The notes: generated from the sequence alone by a model not told the origin. Positions 1-10,164 are shown, numbered from the stretch's first letter. The stretch: 64,000 bases of DNA from Bombyx mori (GCF_030269925.1 NC_085123.1:8060001-8124000); one strand, 5' to 3'. Program-made: numbers and translations.

Positions 1-784
1 ATTATCATGATTCTATTGTCAAATTATATAATCACAGATTTCGCCAAGACTACACTTTAGGCAAAATATTAATAAAGACTAACAATATTTAATCTTTTTT
101 TTTTTTTTAAAGAGATTTTATGACCTGGTAACTAAGACCTTTAAGTCATGTCTTATTTTACTTTATATTCTTAATTTTATGAAAAATGATAATATGGAGT
201 GAAATGAAATGAAGATGATTAATTTGAGACATTAATCAACTGGGATGAAATTTAATGAAATGAAATGATATGGGATGAAATATAATCGCAGTAAAATGGT
301 GGTCATTTACTGAGATTTTTTCAGTGGACTTTTTGGAGGAACCCGAGAAGTTACGTCCAGCAGCTTTGTTTCATTTTCCCACATTTGTGCACTTTCACAG
401 ATATTAAACAGTTAATAAACCACCATTATTACACATTTAAACCTGAAGAAGCACTAAATAGACAAAATAAAATAAATCACACAACTTCACTCCTCGCGTT
501 CCCGCCAAAAAGTCACAATATTTAATCTATTCTCAATTTGACCACAGACTATAAGCAATATGAAAAGTTTGACAATAAACAAATAGTATGCATGCCTGTG
601 TGTGTCAAATACATGGTAGTGTGTGTAATGTTTTATTTATTGATTTAATGTATTTTTTATGCATAAAATAGCTTTCTGCACTCCTTCTCTATATTCTCTA
701 CAAGTGTGGGATATTTCATACTCCTCCGTTCGCGCAATTTTCGTACAAAGGGGTTCAAAGTTTTTGCCTCACGTATTAATTAAT
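1..784 (-). mobile_element. Helitron-like non-autonomous repeat (family A), interrupted, runs off left edge
   Basis: The parts at about 20-95 and 515-784 match the copies at 54874-55292 and 59765-60178, for example the block 'cgccaagactacact' and the block ending in 'cacgtattaat'. In the intact copies the family starts with TC and ends CTAG, with an 8-bp stem palindrome near the CTAG end, between A and T, as Helitrons do. Here the CTAG end lies beyond position 1. A poly-A retroposon (96-514) and an LTR element (789-3392) are inserted into it. The last bases of the repeat reappear at 3393-3399. Confidence 0.7.
96..514 (-). mobile_element. Poly-A retroposon with 14-bp target duplication
   Basis: A T-run at 95-108 (a poly-A tail on the minus strand) opens a segment of about 419 bp that ends at 514. 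The 14-bp sequence acaatatttaatct occurs at 82-95 and again at 515-528, as expected of a target-site duplication inside the Helitron-like repeat. The minus-strand 5' end is GC-richer (487-512) and the body holds many ATTTCATTTC-like words. I see no clear tRNA A and B boxes, so it may be a LINE-derived short element rather than a classical SINE. Confidence 0.65.
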
Positions 785-788
785 ATAT

Positions 789-1057
789 TATTAGAGGCGA
801 CTCCCTCTTAAGTCAAAGTCGATGGGCGGAGCCATTGACGACGAGCACTCACGTGGACTCGTGACGTCATCTGGAGGGGCAACTCGTCATCTGGAGGGGC
901 AACCGACCGACCAGCGGGAACATCACGCCACCTCGGATCACTTTTGCTGGAAGCGCGCGCAGCGTTCACTTGTCTTAGATTTAATATTCTGTGTCGATCG
1001 TTCCTACCCACTTTTGTATTTATTTTATTTATTTAAATTAATAAGCCGTTGCTAAAA
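789..1057 (+). repeat. 5' LTR
   Basis: It is identical by eye to 3124-3392. It starts TATTAGAGG and ends GCTAAAA, so it lacks the usual TG...CA ends, but the ATAT duplication fits these limits. Inside, gtcatctggaggggcaac is repeated twice in tandem. Confidence 0.8.
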
Positions 1058-1262
1058 TCAGAAGTGGGATAGGGCTTGTGCCCTATCCGCTTTTGGGTTA
1101 TCCTGGCGTACAGTTTATTTTTAAAATTTGCATTAAATTAACAACGTAATGACCGATATACGTGTAACTGGAAGCAGGGTAGGAGGACGCTCGCATTCGC
1201 CGAATGTTCGAGACCAATATTGGAGAATAATATTGGCGCGTTTAATTGCTTAAAACTCAAAT

Positions 1263-1553
1263 GTGAACGTTGCGCGTGAGTCGAGCCCGCTAGGGTCGCA
1301 GATAGAAGACGCACGTCCCTCGGCCGCGGACGGTGATGGCGCCGGACCCGTGGTGGCGTTGGGAATCACATCACCGCCGCCGTCAGAGTCCCGCGCGTAC
1401 GACGCTACAGACAGGATCATCGGAGCATTAAGTGCACTGTCCAAAGTAAGGTCGAACCATTTTTATATTTCTAATTTTGACCCCAGCGTTAATGATATCG
1501 ATTCTTGGTGCGAAGTAGATTTTTTTTGTCGGATACCCTCTTATGAAATGTAA
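1263..1553 (+). pseudogene. Gag-like remnant 1 of the LTR element
   Basis: An open frame of 96 codons follows the primer-binding region. The first 60 residues are rich in Ala, Ser and Pro. Near the end comes HFYISNFDPSVNDIDSWCE, which resembles the start of the capsid domain in insect Ty3/gypsy Gag proteins. The frame breaks soon after. A second version of the same motif is at 1898-2113, so the interior contains two diverged copies of one gag segment. Assignment is by motif memory only. Confidence 0.5.
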
Positions 1554-1897
1554 TAAATCACCAAGTAACTAGCTCAACGACTTTATCACAACCGACCTTA
1601 CGGTCTATTTTTATTGACGCGATAGAACATGCTCGAGACTGAATGCTCAGTTTCGATGGGTGGAAATAACATTCGAAGGGTTCAAAATGTTACTAGTCGG
1701 CACACTCCATCAATACGTCAATTAGACAACAGTCCGACTGTCCAGGTCGGTGATCATGCAAACGAGACGCCGTGTTGTTCCATCGCCGTGTCGATTGTAC
1801 CCGCGTTTGAGAATAGATGTAAAATAGTTCCACCACGCGTTGTGACAATAAAAAGGCAACTACCACATCAGCACGGAAGTTAACCGAATCCATTAGA

Positions 1898-2347
1898 TTG
1901 GTAAATTCAGATCGAGCTCATGGTTACTTTATTTCTAAGTTTTACCCTGCCGTGCAATACATAGACACATTGTGTAAGGAAGTAGAATGGACTAGATCCT
2001 TAACTGGGAAGGCACTGAGTATTTGTCACGAGTTTTGGGCTGTCTTAAGAGTGATGAGCGTACTTGGTTACACGTGTGATTGTCTAGTGACCGGACGTGG
2101 GGTAACTTCGTAAAATACTTTAAGCCGTTGTGTCCGCGAAAGTTACGAGTATGCCAATATTCTTTATAATGCTATGCAATTAGCATCAGATTGCTTTGCC
2201 TCATACGTCGAGTGCGCCAGGAGATCGTTGCTCTGTATTAAGATGGTCAGAGGTCTGACTGACAAACTCGGAACTTTAATAATGATACGGGGCATAATGG
2301 GCCCTCTGGTTGACTCGCGAACGCTAGTCTACAGATTCACGAGTTGA
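1898..2347 (+). pseudogene. Gag-like remnant 2 of the LTR element
   Basis: The frame starting at 1898 reads YFISKFYPAVQYIDTLCKEV, a diverged repeat of the motif at 1263-1553, and stays open to 2113. A separate open stretch at 2135-2347 encodes a segment containing ESYEYANILYNAMQLASDCF and ARRSLL. That looks like a later part of the same capsid domain, ending in a stop. The two parts are in different frames, so the region is a broken gag and not a working gene. Confidence 0.45.
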
Positions 2348-2455
2348 TTTAATTTTTGGTGGAGGTCAGGTTAGGCCGAGTCCTCGTAGGGTTCAGGCAC
2401 TAGTTGAGTCACCAGTGACGCGTAATGTCAAACATTCTTGGGGTTGACTGCATGC

Positions 2456-2762
2456 TTCCAGAGATTTACGTGGTAACATAGTTCACGTAGATGTTGTACC
2501 GTGGTAACATAGTTCATGCAGAGATTTACGTGGTAACATAGTTCACGTAGATGTTGTAACGTGGTAACATAGTTCATGCAGAGATTTACGTGGTAACATA
2601 GTTCACGTAGATGTTGTAACGTGGTAACATAGTTCACGCAGAGATTTACGTGGTAACATAGTTCACGTAGATGTTGTACCGTGGTAACATAGTTCACGTA
2701 TATGTTGTGACGTGGTAACAAAGTTCACGTAAAGGTGTGACGTGGTAACGCAGTTCACGTTA
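2456..2762 (+). repeat. Minisatellite, 60-bp higher-order unit made of two ~30-bp subunits
   Basis: Four nearly exact 60-bp units start at 2461, 2521, 2581 and 2641, followed by about 1.5 degenerate units to 2762. Each unit holds two subunits sharing acgtggtaacatagttca. One subunit ends cgtagatgttgt and the other ends tgcagagattt. The shared core can fold on itself (ACGTG pairs with CACGT, AAC with GTT). It lies between gag remnants and the 3' LTR. Confidence 0.9.
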
Positions 2763-3123
2763 CGAGTGTATTAGCTTGACATGTTAACTTGGCCATGTCA
2801 ACCAGACTTTACTCTCACAGTATATTATACACCCGATATGGTAACAGTGCCGTGTCGTCAGTACATCTAACGTAACTCAACAAGAGCCTACTATACATGA
2901 ACACACTGAAATGTGATGTAAAATGCTCACAAAAACTACTAACTTTTACTAATGGTTCATGGTACCAAAATCATGATTGTAATGCAAACAATCTATTTCT
3001 ATGACGATATCATAGAACACCCCGATAGCAACGCTGTGCACACAGTGAGTCCTGCATCGTCAGAGATTGAAGACGGTCATGACATCGAGGTGAACGTGGA
3101 CGTCTACCAGTCAGGAGAGGCCG

Positions 3124-3392
3124 TATTAGAGGCGACTCCCTCTTAAGTCAAAGTCGATGGGCGGAGCCATTGACGACGAGCACTCACGTGGACTCGTGAC
3201 GTCATCTGGAGGGGCAACTCGTCATCTGGAGGGGCAACCGACCGACCAGCGGGAACATCACGCCACCTCGGATCACTTTTGCTGGAAGCGCGCGCAGCGT
3301 TCACTTGTCTTAGATTTAATATTCTGTGTCGATCGTTCCTACCCACTTTTGTATTTATTTTATTTATTTAAATTAATAAGCCGTTGCTAAAA
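3124..3392 (+). repeat. 3' LTR
   Basis: It is identical to 789-1057. It is preceded by the purine-rich aggagagg (about 3113-3120), a possible polypurine tract, and followed by the ATAT duplication and then the remaining bases of the Helitron-like repeat. Confidence 0.8.
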
Positions 3393-3399
3393 ATATAGA

Positions 3400-3995
3400 T
3401 TACTCGTTTGCTTTGTACCTTTTTTTCAACTTTAATTCTATTTTTATAAATTTTAACGATACGAACGAACAGAGTTTTAAAAGAACGAATATTATTTTCT
3501 TCGGATTAATTACATAATTGTCAAGTCCGATTGGCGTGGGCGCATTTCGCACGTGTGTGTACTATGATTAGCATTGCATCACAATAAAGAAAGTTTACAT
3601 CCGCTTCGTGTTATGATTGCACTTTAGACGCTGACAATAATACATACGATTTTAATTATTATGAATTATGTATAATGTGTATTATATATATGACATGCGG
3701 TGTTAGCTTCGAAGAAATCACGAGCGGTTTTGTTAACTGTCATTTCATCATAAGATATTTAGATTTTATTTATTTAGCATTTTATTTATTATTCAGATTT
3801 TGTTTTGTTAAAAATAATAGTACCTATCATAAATTGTTAAACAATTATCTTATGAGAATAGTTTAAATAAATAATTTAATGTAAAGATAGAGAATTAAAC
3901 ATTTAAAGTAATTCTTTTTTGAGGAGTATAAACAGTTCATAGCTAATTTTGGTGATTTGGTTCTTCGGATAAAAAGCATTTAGAAAAGAGGTAGA
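3400..3995. other. AT-rich DNA, no gene recognised
   Basis: I see no exon-like segment or known repeat here. If the exon at 4469-4571 is real, this stretch would lie in its downstream intron. Confidence 0.5.
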
Positions 3996-3999
3996 ATAT

Positions 4000-4383
4000 T
4001 GTCACGCACTGGGGTCCGGTATAAATAAAAATGCTACCGAAGTACAACTTAAAACTGTATTCAACACTTAGAACACTTAAAATACTCAACAAATACTTTA
4101 AAACTCTCAATTCACTTCTTTCGCTTCGCTTCAGGTGATCCATTCGCTGTTTCGCTTCGAGTAGTCCGATTACTAACTGACTGCGTGCCATCTCTGCAAC
4201 GCTTTTATAGCCGATACCACATCCCTAGAATGATTGAGAATATTCCACACATTTCTAGTATTGTGTTTTCGCTATCTGACAATAGATGGCGTTGTACTTC
4301 TCGAGCGTTGTAGGTGCTACTAGATCCTTCGATATTCGTTCGACTATTCGGCGACAGATGGCGTTACTCGTACCGGCGTAACA
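4000..4383 (-). mobile_element. Solo LTR
   Basis: Read on the minus strand, this 384-bp segment begins TGTTACGCC and ends GTGACA, the classical TG...CA termini. ATAT flanks it on both sides (3996-3999 and 4384-4387) as a target duplication. A TATAAAAG box at 4201-4208 (minus) is followed by a short possible transcript start region. No internal retroelement sequence adjoins either end, so the element was probably reduced to one LTR by recombination. Confidence 0.75.
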
Positions 4384-4468
4384 ATATCTATTCCAGTTAA
4401 AGTTATAGTACACGTAGAGAATAGCGTACATAAAATATATTGTGATAAGAAAGCTATGACTCACTCAC

Positions 4469-4571
4469 GTGTGTCGTTGAGTTGTGGCGGCGCGTCCGCC
4501 GGTGGAAGCTGTGCGTTTGCTGAGCTCGCCATCACCAGCAGCGCCAGCGCCACCAACGCCACCAAGCTCAT
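4469..4571 (-). CDS. Candidate first coding exon of a secreted protein
   Basis: The minus strand from 4571 encodes 34 residues beginning MSLVALVALALLVMASSANA, a textbook signal peptide (hydrophobic core, then small residues before the likely cut after ANA), followed by a Pro-rich stretch. At 4468 it meets a consensus splice donor, C|GTGAGT, in phase 1. Upstream, TTATAG at about 4599-4604 could be a splice acceptor, and an in-frame TAA before the ATG supports this start. The segment is much more GC-rich than its surroundings. A solo LTR lies in the putative intron and a Helitron copy just upstream. The next exon was not found in the window. I do not recognise the protein. Confidence 0.5.
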
Positions 4572-4929
4572 CGCACCGGCCAGCACATTATGGGCTTACT
4601 ATAACAAAAATAAATATTAATACGTGAAGCAAAAACTTTGTACCCCTTTTTACGAAAATTACTTAGGTATAGAGAATATAGAGAAGGAGTGCAGAATGTT
4701 AAAATTGTTTTTAATTATGCATTAATGATACATTAAATCAATAAAAAAAACATTACGCACACTACCATGTATTTGACACACACACGCGTATGCTCTTTGT
4801 TTATTGTCAAACTTTTAATATTGTCTAGAGTCTGTGGTCAAATTGAGAATAGATTAATATTGTTTGTCTTTAATATTATTTGTCTATAGTGTTGTCTTGG
4901 CGAAATCTGTGATTATAGAAGTTTAATAG

Positions 4930-4931
<2 letters not shown>

Positions 4932-5006
<75 letters not shown>

Positions 5007-7911
5007 TAGGTTCACACAACTGGATGAAAACTGCACACATAAACATTGAACTTATTTACATAAAATAATACATTATAGAATTCACCCTTTTGGGTGTGAA
5101 CACATCTTGCTTAAGAGCGTTTGTGCTTAAGATAAAAATATCGTTAACTAATATTAAATTAAGACAAAGAAAAAAAAAAAACTGCATATACAAACTTACA
5201 AAAAAAAAAAAACAATGAAAATAAAAATTTTAAAGAGGGAAATTAATGTTCTACAGAAATAAAAATAAATGTGGTTGGTCTACAGCTCGGTGTGGATCAC
5301 GGAACTTAAATTTATTTTAAGTGAGGCTAGAGAAGCATGGCAAACAAATATGTCAATTTCATCACGTATACTATTTGCCAGGGAAGTCATACGATAGACA
5401 GGAGAGTGCTGGCCAAGATTACTTTTGATTTTTGGTAGGTGGAAAGTTTTCCGATTACATAAGCGGCTGCCCAAGCGCGGTACGCTTAAGTGAATACGTT
5501 CAAGTATTTCTGGTGAGTCTATTATGCTGTGTATAAGCTTGTAAAGGAACACAATATCAGCTGCTTTACGTCGGGTGCTTAATGACTGGATCCGATAGAA
5601 CGAAAGGCGTTCCTTATATGATTTCAGTTGGTGACACTTATTATCATTAAAAGCGAGATGATAAAGGAACCGTTTTTGGATTCTTTCTATCCTGTTTGCA
5701 TGTACTTGATAGCCAGGGCTCCAGACTGTACAACAATATTCCAAAATGCTTCGTACAATCGTATTATAAATAAGAATAGTTAAGCTAGGTTGCTTGAATA
5801 TTTTCATTTGCCTATTTATAAAACCAGAAAGCCGAGAGGTCCTGCTAATTATGTTATCAATATGAGATCTGAAGCTCAATGCGCTATCCATGATGATGCC
5901 CAAGTCCCGAACAGTATTGACTTCTTGAAGGGGTGTGTTGTTTATGAAGTATGTGGCTTGAAACGGAACCCTCTTTCTTGTAAATTTAATAAAATTACAC
6001 TTTTGCAAATTTAAGTGCATGTAATTCTGCGTACTCCATTTGTAAATCGCATTGATATCTGACTGAAGAGCCATTATATCCGAATGGTCTTCAACAGCAC
6101 GATACACTTTTAAGTCATCAGCATATAATTTAAATTTAGATTGGATGACATGCTTAATGTTATTGATGTAGACTAGGAAAAAGAAAGGACCGAGATGAGA
6201 CCCTTGAGGGACCCCTGATGGGACCATGTGCACTCTAGATTTAAACCCTTGAATGTTTACCAATTGCGAGCGGTTGCGTATGTACGACTCGCACCATCTC
6301 AGTAACGATCCATGGATGCCCAGTTCTGCAAGCTTGTGTAATAGGCAGTTATGGTTAACTAGGTCAAACGCCTTTCTGAAATCGGTGTAGATAGAGTGCA
6401 CCTCGCCACCTCCGTCCATAGTATCAATTATATCAGAAACATAACTAACTAAGTTAGTATTTGTCGATTTGGATGGCAGAAAGCCATGTTGATTTGTATC
6501 TATAGATTGCTTGAAATGAGTTATCAGTTTTTTATTAACTATGGCTTCCAGTACCTTGCCAAACCCAGACAGTATGGAGACAGGTCGATATTGGGCTATA
6601 TCATCCAGCCTCCCATCCTTGTGGATCGGTGTTAAATGCGCTAATTTCCACTGAGTGGGATAAGCACCACTTTGGAGAGATTTGGTATAAATTTTGGCTA
6701 GAGGTTTATATAAACTTAGAGCACATTTTTTTATGAATATAGGAGGTATCAAATCAGGGCCAGGTCCTTTATCCGCATTTAAAAGCTTTAGCTGATTTAA
6801 AACTTCGGTTTCATTAACTTCAACGATATTATATGATGCATTGCCGGACACATTACAATAATGAGAAGAGCAACTTGTTTCATGATTAATGTTGGAATCA
6901 TACACACTTTGGAAATGTTGAGAGAATAATTCAGAGATCTCCTGTCCTCCCTTAGCCTCTACCCGACCAAGCTTCATTTCGTTAGGCAAAGAACGACTAT
7001 TAGCTGTTTTATCCTTAAAAATTTTCCAGAAGTATTTCGGACGGTTTTTGAGATGATTGGGAGCATTCTGTTTAAAATTGGAATAACATTCAGTTATCAT
7101 TACATCGCATCGCTTTCTTGTTATATCGAATTGCAGCTTATCCATTAAATTTCTGTATTTTTTGTATCTGGAGTGAAATTTACGTTTATGTTTAAGAGCT
7201 TTTATTAAGGAATTACTAAACCATATTGGGTAATGATCGTTATGTTGGAAGCGGAGTGGAGTATGCTGATTGATTAACGGTCTGATCGTCTGATAAAAAT
7301 GGTCAACCATTGTATCCACAGAATATGATTCTTGTAGTAAGTTGGTCCAATCAACCTGCTTTAAGTCTTTATTCAGAGCCTCATAATTGGATTTGAAGTA
7401 GTTTAATGCTGGGGCAGAGTCAGGTTTCACAACATGCACAGATGTTTCTTGAAATGCAATGTCCAGTGGCGGATGGTATGGGTCAGGTGCAGTCGAAAAG
7501 CCCTTGGCAGATTCAATTGAGATATGACTTGACGCACCACTAAATACCAAGTCAAGGATTCGATTATTAGCGTTGACCATATCATTAAACTGATAAAGGT
7601 CGCAGTAAGACATGGCGTCTAAAAATTCTGTATAGGCATTATTCCCTGATGTTGATGGGGTCATATATGCAGAAGAATTATCTTTACACCACTCAATATC
7701 CCCCATATTAAAGTCTCCTACTAAAAGAAATAATGGGTCAGTAATACCTTTTGTCATGTTGTTGTGAATAACCTGCACAGTATTTTTGGTAAAAATGTCG
7801 ACATAATCAACATTCAACGGAGATGGGATGTACACAGCACAAATATTTAACACCATTTTGCCTATTTTCAAAGTCAGCCATAAATCCTCACATTGTGATT
7901 CGCAATCAGTT
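4932..7911 (-). mobile_element. 5'-truncated non-LTR retrotransposon, CR1/Jockey group
   Basis: The element reads on the minus strand. The 13-bp sequence tttaatagtcttt at 4922-4934 and 7912-7924 is its target duplication. A poly-T of 73 bases (4932-5004) is its poly-A tail. After a 275-nt 3' UTR comes one long ORF that is already inside the endonuclease domain at the 5' end, so the element was truncated on insertion. The intact frame and long tail suggest a young copy. Confidence 0.85.
5280..7910 (-). CDS. LINE ORF2 fragment: endonuclease (partial) and reverse transcriptase
   Basis: The frame is open for 876 residues from the truncation point at 7910 with no genuine ATG at its start; the first in-frame ATG is at 7856. 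An apurinic-type endonuclease C-terminal half is visible: LLVGDFNMGD at about residue 62 and PDPYHPPLDI where other LINEs have SDH. Reverse transcriptase motifs follow: GPDLIPPIF (about 383), DFRKAFD, SGVPQGSHLGP and the catalytic YADD (about 595). The C-terminal part (LEYCCTVWSPGYQVHANRIERIQ) is typical of the CR1/Jockey group. The first part of the endonuclease and any ORF1 are missing, so the copy cannot move on its own. The exact clade is uncertain. Confidence 0.85.
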   Translation of the reverse strand, partial: TDCESQCEDLWLTLKIGKMVLNICAVYIPSPLNVDYVDIFTKNTVQVIHNNMTKGITDPLFLLVGDFNMGDIEWCKDNSSAYMTPSTSGNNAYTEFLDAMSYCDLYQFNDMVNANNRILDLVFSGASSHISIESAKGFSTAPDPYHPPLDIAFQETSVHVVKPDSAPALNYFKSNYEALNKDLKQVDWTNLLQESYSVDTMVDHFYQTIRPLINQHTPLRFQHNDHYPIWFSNSLIKALKHKRKFHSRYKKYRNLMDKLQFDITRKRCDVMITECYSNFKQNAPNHLKNRPKYFWKIFKDKTANSRSLPNEMKLGRVEAKGGQEISELFSQHFQSVYDSNINHETSCSSHYCNVSGNASYNIVEVNETEVLNQLKLLNADKGPGPDLIPPIFIKKCALSLYKPLAKIYTKSLQSGAYPTQWKLAHLTPIHKDGRLDDIAQYRPVSILSGFGKVLEAIVNKKLITHFKQSIDTNQHGFLPSKSTNTNLVSYVSDIIDTMDGGGEVHSIYTDFRKAFDLVNHNCLLHKLAELGIHGSLLRWCESYIRNRSQLVNIQGFKSRVHMVPSGVPQGSHLGPFFFLVYINNIKHVIQSKFKLYADDLKVYRAVEDHSDIMALQSDINAIYKWSTQNYMHLNLQKCNFIKFTRKRVPFQATYFINNTPLQEVNTVRDLGIIMDSALSFRSHIDNIISRTSRLSGFINRQMKIFKQPSLTILIYNTIVRSILEYCCTVWSPGYQVHANRIERIQKRFLYHLAFNDNKCHQLKSYKERLSFYRIQSLSTRRKAADIVFLYKLIHSIIDSPEILERIHLSVPRLGSRLCNRKTFHLPKIKSNLGQHSPVYRMTSLANSIRDEIDIFVCHASLASLKINLSSVIHTEL

Positions 7912-8054
7912 TTTAATAGTCTTTAACAATAGAGCCATAATAATGTACAAAATTATATTTTCAATTAATTATAGTCGAATTTCGACTACTGCGGGATCAC
8001 TAGTTTAAAAAATACACAGTTCACACATGATTAAACATAGGTTTATGTAATTAT

Positions 8055-8452
8055 CAAGTCGTCGTGGCTTAAAGGTTTAGACGCCCGGTGCATTCGTATC
8101 AAGCGATGCAAAGGTGTTCGAATTCAACAGGCATAACATAATTAATAAATGTTCACGACTGATTTCCACGTTGAAGGAATAACATTGTGTAAAAAAAATC
8201 AAACCTGCAACCTATTATAATGTGCGTAATTTACTGATGATTGGGCGGGTCTCCGTGGGTAGGTACCACCACTTTTCCTATTTTTGCTTTAAAGCAATAA
8301 TGTGTTTCGGTTTGAAGGATGGGTCAGCCGTTGCACTACGAAAACGAAGACCTTATAACTCATGTCTCAAGGTGGGTGACGGCATTTACGTAACCACTGC
8401 CTCACCAGGTGAACCGTAGTCTCGTCCACCCATCTAAGCAATAAATTTTTTT
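8055..8452 (+). mobile_element. Bm1-type SINE, full length, diverged
   Basis: It begins with the tRNA-like head 'gtcgtggcttaaagg' and a B box like ggtgttcgaattc. The Bm1 body and tail follow ('gtgaaccgtagtctcgtcca', 'catctaagcaataaa'). Many substitutions and a short deletion mark it as old. Confidence 0.8.
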
Positions 8453-8774
8453 TAATAGTCATTTCAAAATTATGATTAGATTACGACTTTGGTCAGTCTT
8501 CTAGTTACCATCCCATAGTATTCGTAGTTATTTGGCAGCATACTGAAATAATGGTCTTTACTTTGTTGTATTTGAAACATTGGAAATTACAATTTGATTA
8601 AAATAAATACGATACCCAATCGCTAAGCTGTTATTAATGTCTGACTATGATAACTCGTCAAACAAAAAGAAAATACTATAGTATTATTGTTGGTTACAAA
8701 TAATCAAATAACTACTTTTATACAGCGTTATTTAATGCCAAGTTGAATACAATTAAGTTTATCTTAAATACAAT
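8453..8774. other. AT-rich DNA, nothing recognised
   Basis: No ORF, repeat or RNA gene was seen. Confidence 0.4.
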
Positions 8775-9125
8775 TTTTCCGACTGCGACGGGGCAACGTA
8801 AAATCGCCCTCGCCTGAAACATGTCTTGTCGGATCTCCCGGATTCACTCTCGGTGCTTTTATGCCTCTCTAGCACCGGACACCGTCTTCGTCAAACTCGT
8901 CGATTAGGACGAAGAGTTCCACGAGCGAACTAATCCATAAACACTGCCCACTGAGTTTCTCGCCGGATTTTCTCAGTGGGTCGCGATTCCGATCCGGCGG
9001 TAAACTCTACGAAGCACTGCTTTTGTTAGGGCTAGTGTTAGAAAATGGTTCCCGTGAGCTCACTTACCCGTCCGGGCGTAGCTGAAATAGCCTCTTAGGC
9101 TACCAGCAAATAGGGAGGGATAAAA
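8775..9125 (+). mobile_element. LINE 3'-end repeat (family F)
   Basis: It carries 'ccactgagtttctcgccgga', 'gcgaagcactgc', 'ccgtgagctcacttac' and 'agcctcttaggctaccagc', shared with 19120-19432 and 61433-61745 and, reversed, with 22578-22799 and 25655-25880. It looks like the 3' untranslated end of a high-copy silkworm LINE, possibly L1Bm/BMC1, but that name is uncertain. No coding part remains. Confidence 0.65.
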
Positions 9126-10164
9126 ATGAAATAAAATGTTAAAAACGATAGAATATTCTTTCTTTTTTCATTTTAAAACACAGAAGCTGCATTTTTTTAA
9201 AACTGGTCAGGTGAATCAAATGGCGTGTCAAAAATATTCTACAAATTACAAGTCTGTGGAACATTTTGGAACTGAATAGAAATTAGAGCAGCGACTAGTA
9301 TCTTTAAAATGAAGCAACAACGTGAAACGAAGCTTGCAGCTGCTTTGAAAGTAAATTAATTAAACATTACGTATTTTTTAGTAAAAGAAATAATAATATT
9401 TTACAATGACTGATAAGTATCGCGATTTGAAGTATATTTTATTATCTTACAGGGCCATCGCCCCTTGCTTAAAAGTAACCTACATTTTGCATTTATGTTG
9501 AATACGTAATTAAAATTATTACATAAGCGCTAGAATTAGCAGTTGTTCGGTTTTTTTTTAAATATTTGAGTGAACGTGCTCACAGCTCATTTGCTTTTAA
9601 GTGATTAGTGCAGTCTATACAGTAAGATGTCTTCAACACATTGAGATATGAGATCCCAATTGTTTATTATAACGGCTGTCCTACTCTTCGAACCAGAACG
9701 CAATATCCATATCAGAAATACGTAGTATGGTAGTACCTATCTAGGACTTAAAAAACACCTTACCACCACTACTATCATTTCCGTTTTTCTGAAACTCATA
9801 TGATCCATTAGGTAGTTTTATTGGTTGCAAGGCGTATTCTGAGTACGGACGGGTGCCTACCTACCACGATCATCCTGCTTTCAAAGGCAACATTTAAATG
9901 CATTTAAGCCAGAACAACCGTTATAATATACAACCGAAACTTCGAATCTTAAGTCTCAATGTGGTTGAGACAATATATATAAATATTGTGATGTGCTGTA
10001 TCCACTTAACACTGGGTTAGTTGGGATATCATCTACTCATTGGCAGCAACAGAAAAACATGAAAAAAGCTTGCGGGTGGTCTCCACTCAATCGTGTAAGA
10101 TAGACATTGTTAATGGTATTTGGGTTTCGCAAAAATGTGCCCGCCCTATTATCTTTTCGTAAAC
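9126..10164. other. No gene recognised; faint SINE-like piece
   Basis: A weak Bm1-like stretch may be present at about 9810-9900 ('gtacggacgggtgcctacct'). The rest is AT-rich and unassigned. Confidence 0.35.

Larger units (their letters stand above)
785..3396 (+). mobile_element. Non-autonomous LTR retrotransposon, Ty3/gypsy-like
   Basis: Two identical 269-bp direct repeats (789-1057 and 3124-3392) flank about 2.07 kb. ATAT occurs at 785-788 and again at 3393-3396 as a 4-bp target duplication. Directly after the first LTR comes tcagaagtggga (1058-1069), like the primer-binding site of many Ty3/gypsy elements (complementary to tRNA-Leu). A purine-rich aggagagg precedes the second LTR. The interior has no protease, reverse transcriptase or integrase ORF, only gag-like fragments and a minisatellite. 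It would therefore need enzymes in trans. Identical LTRs point to recent insertion or gene conversion. Confidence 0.8.
4607..8003 (+). mobile_element. Helitron-like family A copy split by a LINE
   Basis: The parts 4607-4934 and 7912-8003 together match family A in the orientation opposite to the 54.9 and 59.8 kb copies. The right end has the palindrome around 7971-7987 (agtcgaatttcgact) and then ends CTAG|T at 8000-8003. The left TC end is degraded. The LINE at 4935-7911 is inserted between the two parts. Confidence 0.7.

Noticed and set aside
2428..2721. 97-codon repetitive minus-strand ORF
   Set aside because: It is a translation of the 60-bp minisatellite, whose unit length is a multiple of three.
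3943..4191. 82-codon minus-strand ORF
   Set aside because: It lies inside and just past the solo LTR; explained by the LTR sequence.
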